Of a DNA stretch of 64,000 nucleotides, positions 36,688 to 44,767 are shown piece after piece. A model generated the notes under the pieces. That model did not search any database. It was not told the origin of the DNA and was given only the letters and a program-made list of their open reading frames with translations. Each line of letters begins with the position of its first letter. Within the stretch, counting starts at the first letter, position 1. The stretch is from Imperialibacter sp963977595 (GTDB lineage: Bacteria; Bacteroidota; Bacteroidia; Cytophagales; Cyclobacteriaceae): positions 2,108,001 through 2,172,000 of the forward strand of contig NZ_CP180355.1 in the NCBI RefSeq assembly GCF_048007035.1. The letters run 5' to 3'. The position numbers and the translations under genes are program-made.

Positions 36688-37395
36688 ATGAAAACCACAC
36701 CAGTCCTATTACTGATACTGCTTTTTTCTTGCGACAAGCCGTCACTCACTCCAGCCTCTTTGCTTGAAAAATCTATCGAAGCCCATGACCCCAACAACCA
36801 GTGGCCTAAGCTCAATAGCCGCTTCCACATGTCCATCAAGCGAGATGGACAGGCAGACCGATACTTCTCAGTTCTCATAAATAATCCTGAAGGCATTTTT
36901 GAATATGCCCTGCAGCAGGGCGACAGCACTGTCAGCCAGGGAGTGAGACATGGCGAGTATTATGTTTCGGTAAATGACAGTTCAAACTTAAACTACGAGA
37001 TAAAAAGCAAATTTCAGCTAACTGAAGAGAGAACCCAGTACCTCAAAGAGGTGTACGAATACCTGTACGGCGTGCCGATGAAACTAAAGGATACAGGTAC
37101 CATCATCGACCCGGCGGTTGTGGAGGAAACATTCAATAATCAATCATGTTGGGTGATAAAAGTAACCTACGATCCATCCACCGATGGAGAAACCTGGTAT
37201 TTCTACATTGACAAGGAGACCTTTCTCCTGGCCGGCTATCGTTTCTATTTTGACGAGAGCAAAGGGGACGGAGAGTTCATTTTTGTCGAAGGCTACGAAT
37301 CTTTGAATGGCTTACAGCTTCCTAAACTCAAAAAGTGGCACTGGAACAAAGACAGTGCGCACTTCAGAACCGACGAATTGCTCAAAATAGAATAG
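36688..37395 (+). CDS. DUF6503-like lipoprotein
   Basis: 235-residue lipoprotein with signal TPVLLLILLFSC. The mature part opens with EKSIEAHDPNNQWP, the pattern seen in DUF6503 proteins, and consists of beta strands resembling LolA/LppX-type half-barrels. The start is the ATG at 36688, 35 bp after the DUF4249 stop, so the two genes may share a transcript. The function is not known. Confidence 0.75.
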   Translation: MKTTPVLLLILLFSCDKPSLTPASLLEKSIEAHDPNNQWPKLNSRFHMSIKRDGQADRYFSVLINNPEGIFEYALQQGDSTVSQGVRHGEYYVSVNDSSNLNYEIKSKFQLTEERTQYLKEVYEYLYGVPMKLKDTGTIIDPAVVEETFNNQSCWVIKVTYDPSTDGETWYFYIDKETFLLAGYRFYFDESKGDGEFIFVEGYESLNGLQLPKLKKWHWNKDSAHFRTDELLKIE

Positions 37396-37411
37396 CTGCT
37401 TTGCTGACTTG

Positions 37412-37999
37412 CTACTCCTTCAACACCATATCAATACACATCACCGCACCCAAAATCAGAATCCTCAAAGGGTGGTCGGCAGGCACTTTGTCATTGATCT
37501 GAAGCATATAATTGTCTGCAGAGGTAAACATCTCCCGGCCCAAGCCTGCCCATTGTTTGCTCACATGGGCAAATTCAACATTGTCTTTGACGAACTTGAA
37601 ATCCCAACTTGTCCACCTTCCCTGAAGTGTACACATAAATGTTTCATTGGCATCCAGCACATCAAACTTCCCTCCGATGGAAAAGAACTTCTGTTTGAAT
37701 TTACCCACCAATTGGTCGTTCGCATCGAGTACTTCCACATTTGACAGAATGATAGATACTCCCCGCTTCACTGTCAAAAGCTTTTCTCCCATTGGCGTCC
37801 TGATCTCAATGTGAAACGGTGTCATCCTCTTATAGTCGGTGAACCTTAATATTTTCGAAAAGAACCCCAGGTTCTCCTCCCGACAGTGAAGGATCACTTC
37901 CTGTGAGTTCGGATCATGGATATCGTAATTGTTGGCTGCTTTAAAAACACCGGTGTGTTCTTTGACAAAGAATAAGTTGCGGTTGAGTGCTGCGTTCAT
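37412..37999 (-). CDS. Phospholipid scramblase / LURP-one-related protein
   Basis: 195-residue protein with the tubby-like beta-barrel fold pattern: paired strands with the repeated motif of basic residue, phi-G-K-F (LVGKFKQKFFSIGGKFDV) and a terminal hydrophobic helix (LRILILGAVMCIDMVL). No signal peptide is seen. In this fold the last helix lies in the barrel core. Bacterial members have no established role. It converges with the DUF6503 gene and lies downstream of the YefM-YoeB pair. Confidence 0.75.
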   Translation of the reverse strand: MNAALNRNLFFVKEHTGVFKAANNYDIHDPNSQEVILHCREENLGFFSKILRFTDYKRMTPFHIEIRTPMGEKLLTVKRGVSIILSNVEVLDANDQLVGKFKQKFFSIGGKFDVLDANETFMCTLQGRWTSWDFKFVKDNVEFAHVSKQWAGLGREMFTSADNYMLQINDKVPADHPLRILILGAVMCIDMVLKE

Positions 38000-38077
38000 A
38001 AATAATCTGTTGGCGGATAACTATCAATAATATGTTTGGAGAAAAGTAATCAAAAATGAGCTTCCAGTACAGTCCCA

Positions 38078-38347
38078 TTATTCATAATGAGTCCACATTC
38101 TCAGCACTTTTACTATTTTCTCTTCTTCCAGTACCTGGTACACAAGTCGCTGCTGAATATTAATCCTTCGGGAATATGCTTTGTATAAATCACCAAGAAG
38201 TTTTTCGTAAGGAGGATAGTCTTGAAATGGGTTGGCTTCCAGCATATTGAGAGGCTCCTCCACTTTAGGCTTAAGCCCGCCGGAGGTCACTTTTTTTGCA
38301 TCCTTTTGAGGCTGCCTTATATAAACCAATTTGTAATTGCTCACCAA
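38078..38347 (-). CDS. yoeB: YoeB/Txe-family mRNA interferase toxin
   Basis: 89-residue RelE-fold toxin that cleaves mRNA at the ribosome. The family end MWTHYE carries the catalytic His-Tyr, and the basic segment YSRRINIQQRLVYQV the essential Arg; PYEKL supplies the glutamate region. It overlaps the antitoxin gene by 7 bp in the usual antitoxin-toxin order. The length is normal for the family and the active site looks intact. Confidence 0.93.
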   Translation of the reverse strand: MVSNYKLVYIRQPQKDAKKVTSGGLKPKVEEPLNMLEANPFQDYPPYEKLLGDLYKAYSRRINIQQRLVYQVLEEEKIVKVLRMWTHYE

Positions 38348-38583
38348 TCCAGCTTATCTGTGGTTTCTTCGAGGGGTGTTTTCATTCCCGTTACGATAGA
38401 TTCTCTCATACGTGGAATTGAAATCAAATAAAGTGTTTCCTGAATAGCACGCCAGTCTTCCTCACTTACCAACACAGCGTTATTTCTCTTGCCAGTAATC
38501 TGAACGGGTTGGTGAGTCTCGGTAGCCTCGTCTATCAGCTTATACATATTCTTCCTGGCCTCTGTAATCGATAAGCTTTTCAT
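38341..38583 (-). CDS. yefM: YefM/Phd-family antitoxin
   Basis: 80-residue antitoxin. The N-terminal MKSLSITEARKNMYKLIDE is the Phd/YefM DNA-binding and dimer domain, and the C-terminal helix (SIVTGMKTPLEETTDKLDW) should wrap the toxin. It precedes yoeB with a 7-bp overlap. The pair presumably represses its own promoter, though no operator could be picked out in the 50 bases upstream. Confidence 0.92.
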   Translation of the reverse strand: MKSLSITEARKNMYKLIDEATETHQPVQITGKRNNAVLVSEEDWRAIQETLYLISIPRMRESIVTGMKTPLEETTDKLDW

Positions 38584-38634
38584 AGATTGAACGTACGCTC
38601 TTCCGTACTTTTAGCAAAGATTCATTAAAAAATG

Positions 38635-38808
38635 TTACCCCAAAAACGAAATCAGCACCCCACCAGCCACGGCAGAGCCAATCACCCCTGAGATATTGCT
38701 GGCCATGGCATACTGCAGCAGGTGGTTGCTGAGATCGTGCTTGATGGCAATCTCGTTGGCTATCCGGGATGCCACAGGCGGCAACCTAGGCACAAAATGA
38801 ATCACCAT
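38635..38808 (-). pseudogene. oadB: Diverged oadB 3'-end fragment
   Basis: A 57-codon frame whose last 47 codons match the C-terminus of the complete oadB (39681-39821), ending in the same VLISFLG and stop. About 18 differences occur over about 140 bases, mostly in third positions, giving five amino-acid changes. Similarity stops exactly at the stop codon on one side. The first ten codons are unrelated to OadB. It lacks all functional helices but the last and cannot work alone. A ParE-type toxin-antitoxin pair lies between it and the complete gene. Confidence 0.88.
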
Positions 38809-38929
38809 TGTTGCCAGAGCAAGAGAAAATGTGATTTTTATGGCAAATTGCTGGCGACCACTCGTTTGCCTAACGGCGACAAATTGTTAATTCTTCCAAT
38901 TCAGCCAGTGATTACAAAACGCCGGCCAA

Positions 38930-39235
38930 TTAGCCCTTCATTTTCTCTGGGTCTTGCCTGGAGTCAAAAAAGTCGATAATGTAGATGCGTTCCTTTTCAA
39001 TCCTATAAATGATTTTGACATGCCCCTCTATTACTCTCCTATGGCCCTTTCCTAAATGTTCCAAATAGTCTTCCTGCTGATAGTTGTTATAGGTGGTTTC
39101 CAGGGCATCCGCCCGATCCAACAATTTTATTCTGAACTCCAACAATTTCTCTAACTCCCAGCCTTGTTCTTCCAGCAAAAAATCTGTTAAATCTTCCAGA
39201 CTATCATAAGACTGGTCAGTATAAATTACTTTCAT
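38930..39235 (-). CDS. ParE/RelE-type toxin
   Basis: 101-residue RelE-superfamily toxin. It opens KVIYTDQSYDSLEDLTDFLLE, the two-helix hairpin typical of the ParE branch, and the later strands contain RRVIEGHVKIIYRIEKERIYIIDFFDSRQDP with the conserved arginine and the final Asp-Ser-Arg pattern. Family members act on gyrase or on ribosome-bound mRNA; which applies here is open. It overlaps the antitoxin gene by 4 bp. Confidence 0.86.
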   Translation of the reverse strand: MKVIYTDQSYDSLEDLTDFLLEEQGWELEKLLEFRIKLLDRADALETTYNNYQQEDYLEHLGKGHRRVIEGHVKIIYRIEKERIYIIDFFDSRQDPEKMKG

Positions 39236-39459
39236 TTACGCAACCTGCTATTCAGCCTTTTCTCTAACTCTTGTCTGTCCATGACCCGACCGGCGGTAAT
39301 GTCGTCTTCTGCCTTCAAAGCTTTGGAAGTTAGTTTCTGCTTTAATGCAGGGTCTAAGCTTGATTTTCGGAGCAAAGTCCTGATAGCTTCTAATATGCTA
39401 TTATCAGTCTCTTTTTCAATGAGCGCTAGTAACTCTGCCTTTATATCTACAGTCTCCAT
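39232..39459 (-). CDS. Antitoxin partner of the ParE-type toxin
   Basis: 75-residue acidic helical protein (METVDIKAELLALIEKE...) placed just before the toxin with a 4-bp overlap. The sequence shows no classical ribbon-helix-helix; it resembles small antitoxins that end in a basic tail (LNSRLRK). The assignment rests mainly on position and size. Confidence 0.78.
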   Translation of the reverse strand: METVDIKAELLALIEKETDNSILEAIRTLLRKSSLDPALKQKLTSKALKAEDDITAGRVMDRQELEKRLNSRLRK

Positions 39460-39680
39460 ATCATAAAAATAGCTATTATTTGATTCAACGTAAATTTTTC
39501 GATTTGTATTTACTTGTCAGTCGGACAGACTGGCCCGGCTAATTTCGACTCACATCACATGATGCTAATAGCCACTATCGCCCTCGTTTCAGCCGGGTTA
39601 TTGAGCAAGGAAAACGAAGGCGATGGGATACGCCCATCAAAACGGGAAGATGATCCTATGTCGAAACGGCTCAACCCCAC
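39460..39680. other. Non-coding flank between ParE-type module and oadB
   Basis: About 220 bases containing the upstream region of the antitoxin gene (AT-rich, 39460-39520) and a more GC-rich stretch after it. No gene, terminator or consensus promoter was recognised. It is the right-hand part of the insert lying between the two oadB ends. Confidence 0.4.
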
Positions 39681-39823
39681 CTACCCCAAAAACGAAATCA
39701 GCACCCCAGCGGCGACAGCGGAGCCAATCACTCCTGAAATATTGCTGGCCATGGCGTATTGCAGCAAGTGGTTGCTGGGATCATGCTTGATGGCAATCTC
39801 GTTGGCCACCCTGGCGGCCATGG
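39681..39823 (-). repeat. Repeat copy: 3' end of complete oadB
   Basis: Aligns with 38635-38773 in direct orientation. The homology ends at the stop codon. Differences are concentrated in third codon positions. Confidence 0.88.
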
Positions 39824-40871
39824 GCACCGCACTTAAGCCGGTAGCACCAATCAACGGATTGATCTTCTTTTTGGCAAACAGGTTGTACACTTTCACAGCC
39901 ATGATGCCGCCCAAAATGGAGATGGCAAAGGCGATAAAGCCCCCCACCACAATCATCAGTGTTTGCGTGTTCAGGAAGGCTTTGGTGGTCATGGTGGCGC
40001 CGACAGATAAGCCGAGAAATACAGTGGCTGAATTAAGAATGGTCTCGGATGTGGCCTGGTACAAACGGCCCGTGGCCACGCCAATTTCCTTTACCAGGTT
40101 GCCAAACATCAAAAAGCCCACCAGCGGCACCGAGCTAGGCACCAAAATAGCCACAATAGAGCCAAGGGCGATGGGAAACATGATTTTTAACGCCTGCAAA
40201 TTCTTGATAGGCTTCGTGGACGGAAACAATTTGTCCTGCTCCTTCATATTGATGAGTAGCTCCTTTTTTGTCATGGAAAACCGAACGACAAACGGGATGA
40301 TCACCGGCACCAATGCCATGTAAGAGTAAGCCGCAATTGCAATTGGTCCCAGTAGATGCGGCGCCAATTTGATGGTGGTGTAAATAGCGGTAGGCCCGTC
40401 GGCCCCACCTATGATGCCCAGAGAAGCAGCCTCTTTCAGCGTAAAGCCCATGGCCACTGCCGCCATCAGCACGCAGAAGATGCCAATTTGCGCAGCAGCA
40501 CCGAAAAAGGCCAGCCTGAGGTTGCGCAGCATAGGACCAAAGTCGGTCAGCGCACCTACCCCCATGAAAATGATTGGCGGCAGAAAGCCCGTTTTGATCA
40601 GGGCGTAGTAAACAAAGTTCATGATGCCGTACTGCTCGGCAATCTGCGGCAGGGTAAGCCCCTCAGGAATGTTTTCCACTCCCATCCCTCCTCCGGGAAA
40701 GTTGGCCAGCAACACTCCAAAAGCAATGGGTACAAGGAGCAGCGGCTCATATTTTTTGGCAATGCCCAGGTAGAGCAAACCAAACCCGATGAGGATCATC
40801 AGGATATAAGACGGATGAGCAACCAAGTCGCCCAGGGCGGTCATTCTGTATACTTTTTCGAACAGTTCCAT
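39681..40871 (-). CDS. oadB: Sodium-translocating decarboxylase beta subunit (complete)
   Basis: 396-residue membrane carboxybiotin decarboxylase that couples CO2 release to Na+ export. The conserved motif GIIGGADGPTAIYTTIKLA (near residue 155) and the central GLSVGATMTT segment mark the ion path. About nine helices are seen and the length is normal. The C-terminal GVIGSAVAAGVLISFLG is duplicated, with divergence, at 38635-38773. It is last in the order oadG-oadA-oadB; 54 bp separate it from oadA. Confidence 0.93.
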   Translation of the reverse strand: MELFEKVYRMTALGDLVAHPSYILMILIGFGLLYLGIAKKYEPLLLVPIAFGVLLANFPGGGMGVENIPEGLTLPQIAEQYGIMNFVYYALIKTGFLPPIIFMGVGALTDFGPMLRNLRLAFFGAAAQIGIFCVLMAAVAMGFTLKEAASLGIIGGADGPTAIYTTIKLAPHLLGPIAIAAYSYMALVPVIIPFVVRFSMTKKELLINMKEQDKLFPSTKPIKNLQALKIMFPIALGSIVAILVPSSVPLVGFLMFGNLVKEIGVATGRLYQATSETILNSATVFLGLSVGATMTTKAFLNTQTLMIVVGGFIAFAISILGGIMAVKVYNLFAKKKINPLIGATGLSAVPMAARVANEIAIKHDPSNHLLQYAMASNISGVIGSAVAAGVLISFLG

Positions 40872-40925
40872 GGTAGGGAGGTAAGTGGTTATTGGTAAGA
40901 AGTAAATAGTGAGCTGGTTATGTCC

Positions 40926-42800
40926 TTAACTTTTTACTCTCACCAGCACGTCGTCGTCGTATACCTCCTGCCCGTCTTTGAAACAAACTTCCACTACTGT
41001 TCCTTCTTTATCGGCGGAAATAGCATTGATCACCTTCATGGCCTCTATGTACCCCACAGTATCGCCCTTTTTTATGACGTCACCTGGCTTGATGGCCTTT
41101 TCGCCAGCATCCTTCGTTGCAAAGAATTTGCCTTCAAGCGGAGCCAGTATTTCCTGCGTATGTCCGTTGCTGGAAGGTTGCGGCGTGGCTTGAGTTTCAG
41201 AAGTCGACTTCGGCTGACTATCTCCGTCGTAGGATACAGTCACCCGGAAAGCCTCACCGTTCACATCTACCATTAATGTTTGAGGCAGGGCTGCCATGGC
41301 AGGCGTTTGGCTTGGAGCCTGAGCAGCAGGCGCCGACGCAGCTGCTTTTCTTTGCGCCAAATCCTCATCAAAAGCTTTCTTGGCTTTACCCGACTTGTAA
41401 TCGATGTATTGCTTAGGATGCATGGCATATTCCAGCAGCTCCTCTTCATCTTCTCCAAACTCCCAGCCTTTCTCTTTCATCTCACCCCTGATTTTCTCGA
41501 GTTCATTTGGGTATAGGCTGTGCGGGTCTCCTTCAAAAAATTCCCGTTTTTGGGTTTTGGCCAGGGCTTTCAATTCATCAGCTACAGGGCCTGGCAGCTG
41601 ACCGGACTTGCCCAGCATCATATCCCAGGTGTTATCATCCAGCATACTCCAGCGTTCCTTGCCCTTGTTCATCTGCATCACATTCATGAGTGCAGCATTT
41701 TTCACATACTGGCTATAGGGAGTCACCAGCGGTGGATAGCCCATCTTCGGCCAAATATGCTCCACTTCCTCAAACAGCTTGATCAGCAGGTCGTCCTGCG
41801 ACATGGCAGGTTCTCCATTTTTCTCTCTGGCTTTGTTGACGGAAACCAGGTTTTTTTCAAGGTCAGCCATCAGACTTCCCATCATGCCTCCTGGCAAGCC
41901 CGGGCCAATCAGCAGTGAATTCATCAGGCGGTTCTTCGGGTCGATATAATAGCCAAGGAAATCATCAATAAATTCCTGTGTCAACGACCTCACCTTCATG
42001 TAAGACTTCATATTCACATCAGGCAATGAGAATCCGGCATCTCTCAGCATAGCATGCACAGTGAGCAAATCTGCGTGCCCGGTGCCCCACGACAGCGGCT
42101 CCATGCCCACGTCGATGATATCTGCACCAGCCCTGGCTGCCTCCAGCGAGGAAACGACCGAAAATCCTGGCCCGGAATGGCCATGGTACTGCACCAGAAT
42201 GTCTTTTTTGATGGCCTTAATGCCAGCCACAATTTTGCCAATAGACGCCGGACGACCAATGCCTGCCATGTCTTTCACCGCTATTTCATCTGCACCGGCA
42301 TCTATCAATGTACCTGCCATGTTCACAAAATAATCGACGGAATGGATAGGGCTATGAGTGATACACAATGCCGCCTGGGCAATCATGCCTCCCTTTTTTG
42401 CCAGCTTGATGGAGTTGATGATGCTCCTGGTGTCATTGAGACCATCGAAAGAGCGGGATATGTCGGTGCCCTGCTTTTTCTTCACCCTGAACATCAGCTC
42501 CCGCACATCCATGGGCACGGGGTACATCCGAAGCCCGTTCAGGCCTCTTTCCAGCATTTGCGTTTGGATGCCAGCATCGTTGAACGGCTGCGTCCATTCC
42601 CGAACCGATCGGTTGGGGTTTTCGCCATAAAGCAAATTGATCTGTTCAAAACCGCCGCCGTTGGTTTCCACTCTCCTCCAGCAACCCATTTCTACAATGG
42701 GGCCTGCCACCTTCACCAATTGGTCTTTCCTGGGCATGTACTTGCCCGACGACTGCCACATATCTCTGTACACAAGACAAAGTCCTATTTCCTTACTCAT
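40926..42800 (-). CDS. oadA: Oxaloacetate decarboxylase-like alpha subunit with biotinyl domain
   Basis: 624-residue carboxyltransferase that moves CO2 from its substrate to biotin. The TIM-barrel domain (about 1-300) keeps the metal aspartate (VYRDMWQS, residue 13), the active-site lysine (AVKDMAGIG, near 174) and the H-x-H metal ligands (QYHGHSGPG). A helical PYC-OADA-type domain follows, then a Pro/Ala linker and a biotinyl domain with EAMKV near residue 586. The usual RDAHQS reads RDMWQS and the following segment is divergent, so the substrate could be another 2-oxoacid. Oxaloacetate is the family default, not proven. Confidence 0.87.
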   Translation of the reverse strand: MSKEIGLCLVYRDMWQSSGKYMPRKDQLVKVAGPIVEMGCWRRVETNGGGFEQINLLYGENPNRSVREWTQPFNDAGIQTQMLERGLNGLRMYPVPMDVRELMFRVKKKQGTDISRSFDGLNDTRSIINSIKLAKKGGMIAQAALCITHSPIHSVDYFVNMAGTLIDAGADEIAVKDMAGIGRPASIGKIVAGIKAIKKDILVQYHGHSGPGFSVVSSLEAARAGADIIDVGMEPLSWGTGHADLLTVHAMLRDAGFSLPDVNMKSYMKVRSLTQEFIDDFLGYYIDPKNRLMNSLLIGPGLPGGMMGSLMADLEKNLVSVNKAREKNGEPAMSQDDLLIKLFEEVEHIWPKMGYPPLVTPYSQYVKNAALMNVMQMNKGKERWSMLDDNTWDMMLGKSGQLPGPVADELKALAKTQKREFFEGDPHSLYPNELEKIRGEMKEKGWEFGEDEEELLEYAMHPKQYIDYKSGKAKKAFDEDLAQRKAAASAPAAQAPSQTPAMAALPQTLMVDVNGEAFRVTVSYDGDSQPKSTSETQATPQPSSNGHTQEILAPLEGKFFATKDAGEKAIKPGDVIKKGDTVGYIEAMKVINAISADKEGTVVEVCFKDGQEVYDDDVLVRVKS

Positions 42801-42818
42801 TTCCGGGTTGTTTAAACA

Positions 42819-43079
42819 CTACAATTTCTCAATCTTTTGGATGTTGGCCTTACCTCCTGAGAGCTGATGAACCGCCGAGGTAATGGCTGCTACTTTTTTG
42901 GAAGCTACCTGGGATGTTTGTGTGGAAGGGGATTTGGGGGAAGCCTGTAAGGTTTCCGGAACAAAGGTGTTGACAAACTTGATGAGTGCATTTCCTGTAA
43001 GCACCACCAGGGCCAGTACCAGAAACACTGTGATCATACCTACTCCCATCAGGGAAACTGCTCTTTCTATGTCTTCCAT
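42819..43079 (-). CDS. oadG: Sodium-pump decarboxylase gamma subunit
   Basis: 86-residue protein with one N-terminal membrane helix (about residues 9-31, VGMITVFLVLALVVLTGNAL) and a Pro/Ser/Thr/Gln-rich linker before a short conserved C-terminus. OadG anchors alpha to beta. ATG at 43079 is chosen over an adjoining GTG. It is first in the operon, 18 bp before oadA. The gamma call relies on size, topology and position. Confidence 0.85.
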   Translation of the reverse strand: MEDIERAVSLMGVGMITVFLVLALVVLTGNALIKFVNTFVPETLQASPKSPSTQTSQVASKKVAAITSAVHQLSGGKANIQKIEKL

Positions 43080-43217
43080 CACACTTGGGTTAGCGACAAA
43101 TTAGAAATTTTAGATCGATTAAAAAATGACATTTAGACGAAGTAATACAGACAAAATGAAGGCTACCCTGAGTCAGTACATGAAAAAAACCGTCAGTGAA
43201 AGAATTTTATTAAACTT

Positions 43218-43242
43218 GCCGGGAGCTCAACAAAATCCCGGC
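43218..43242. repeat. Inverted repeat between oadG and the ABC ATPase gene
   Basis: Perfect 7-bp inverted repeat GCCGGGA / TCCCGGC with an 11-base loop, 20 bases before the ATG of the ATPase gene in the divergent intergenic space. It could be a leader hairpin or an operator; nothing decides between them. Confidence 0.4.
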
Positions 43243-43261
43243 TTTAAATACTCTCAGTGTT

Positions 43262-44767
43262 ATGCACGATCAGCTTCTTCTTAAGCTCGACAACCTAACC
43301 GCTCGCTACGGTGAAAAAATCGTTTTCAAGGACTTGTCCTTTGAGGTGAGAAGCGGTGAGTGCTGGGCTCTCCTGGGGCATAGTGGATCCGGGAAAAGTG
43401 CCTTGTTGGAGGCCATTACAGGTAATTTCAATGTGGTAAAGGGGCAAATCATCAGGCCTTTTTACGATGACTATATTAGAGCCCATCCGCCAAAAGACTC
43501 TTACTTCAACTACCGGCAGCTCATCAGCTACCTCCCTGTGAAGTATCAGTTCAAGAATCTTTCTAACACTTCGGAGTTCTTTTACCAGCAACGCTTCAAT
43601 GCCGCCTTTTCAGAAGATGCCCCAACCGTCGAAGATTTTCTTAATGACGAGGCGCAGAGAAGCTTAGCAGAAGGGTCCTGGGACGTCAGCAAAGTTATCT
43701 CGCTTTTCCAGCTTGAGCCGCTGCGTCAGAAGCAGCTTATCAAGCTAAGCAATGGAGAAACCAAAAGGCTCAGGCTGGCAGCCTCACTGCTGAAAAACCC
43801 CAGGCTGCTACTTCTGGATAGTCCACTTGTTGGCTTGGATGCAAAAACCAGGACGGCGTTCAATTCCATCCTTGACGAAATCATCAGTTCCGGCATCGCC
43901 ATTGTGCTCACCACCGCTGCTGATGAAATACCCTCGGTGGTTACACATGCCGCCATTCTGGCCAATTGTCACATCCAACAGGTCGTCGTCAGGGAGAAGT
44001 TTAGTTCAATTACACTGCCCAACCCCCCCTCTTACTCCCTTGATACAACCAAGGTGAACAGGCTGACAGATAATCAACCGCTATCACCATATAAATTGAT
44101 TGTGGGCATGAAAGAAGTGACCGTCAAATATGGAGACAGCACTATTCTTAGCGGCATCAGTTGGGTAATCAAGCCGGGAGAACGCTGGGCACTGCGGGGG
44201 CCAAACGGTGCAGGAAAGTCAACGCTACTAAGCCTGATCAATGGAGACAACCCCCAGGCCTATGCCAACGACATCACTCTTTTTGATCACAAACGAGGCA
44301 GCGGAGAAAGCATTTGGGACATCAAGAAAAAAATTGGTTTTGTATCGCCAGAGTTGCTACAGTACTTTCACTCGACAGCCACCTGTCGGGAAATTGTGGC
44401 CTCGGGCTTTCACGATACGTTGGGGTATCTAAAGCCGGTGAGCAAGGAGCAGGCGTCTTTGGTCGACGAGTGGCTTGACCTGCTTGAGTTGCAGAGCTCG
44501 GGCACGCAAATCTTTGAAACAGCCTCGCCCACCACACAGCGAATCATTCTACTTGCCAGAGCCATAATAAAAAACCCTCCTCTGCTTATCCTCGACGAGC
44601 CGTGTCAGGGCCTTGATCATGCGCAACAAACAAGGGTGCGGACAGTGGTAGATGCTGTTTGTAGCGCATCCTCCACAGCACTCATTTATGTCACACATTA
44701 TGAAGAAGAATTGCCTGCATGTGTTGACCACGTGCTTCAGCTGGAAAAGGGAAAAAGGGTCATTTGA
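43262..44767 (+). CDS. Twin-domain ABC ATPase, ModF/PhrA-like
   Basis: 501-residue soluble protein with two ATP-binding cassettes. Domain 1: Walker A GHSGSGKS (about 39), signature LSNGETKR, Walker B LLLLDSPLVGLD, where the catalytic Glu is replaced by Ser. Domain 2: Walker A GPNGAGKS (about 320), a degenerate signature (TASPTTQR in place of LSGGQ) and Walker B LLILDEPCQGLD with the Glu. Since composite sites pair Walker motifs of one domain with the signature of the other, one site is intact and one is doubly impaired. There is no membrane domain and no permease gene nearby. ModF-like proteins have been linked to molybdate and photorepair; the role here is unknown. Confidence 0.85.
   Translation: MHDQLLLKLDNLTARYGEKIVFKDLSFEVRSGECWALLGHSGSGKSALLEAITGNFNVVKGQIIRPFYDDYIRAHPPKDSYFNYRQLISYLPVKYQFKNLSNTSEFFYQQRFNAAFSEDAPTVEDFLNDEAQRSLAEGSWDVSKVISLFQLEPLRQKQLIKLSNGETKRLRLAASLLKNPRLLLLDSPLVGLDAKTRTAFNSILDEIISSGIAIVLTTAADEIPSVVTHAAILANCHIQQVVVREKFSSITLPNPPSYSLDTTKVNRLTDNQPLSPYKLIVGMKEVTVKYGDSTILSGISWVIKPGERWALRGPNGAGKSTLLSLINGDNPQAYANDITLFDHKRGSGESIWDIKKKIGFVSPELLQYFHSTATCREIVASGFHDTLGYLKPVSKEQASLVDEWLDLLELQSSGTQIFETASPTTQRIILLARAIIKNPPLLILDEPCQGLDHAQQTRVRTVVDAVCSASSTALIYVTHYEEELPACVDHVLQLEKGKRVI
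44757..44767. repeat. Left 11-bp target-site duplication of MITE
   Basis: GGGTCATTTGA, identical to 44943-44953. It contains the last two codons and stop of the ABC ATPase gene. Confidence 0.88.

Noticed and set aside
38635..38808. Functional small membrane protein of 57 residues
   Set aside because: Forty-seven of the residues are the C-terminal end of OadB; a stranded fragment explains it better.
39514..40323. 269-codon plus-strand open frame opposite oadB
   Set aside because: It is the antisense shadow of a well-supported gene (oadB), with no signal or family match.
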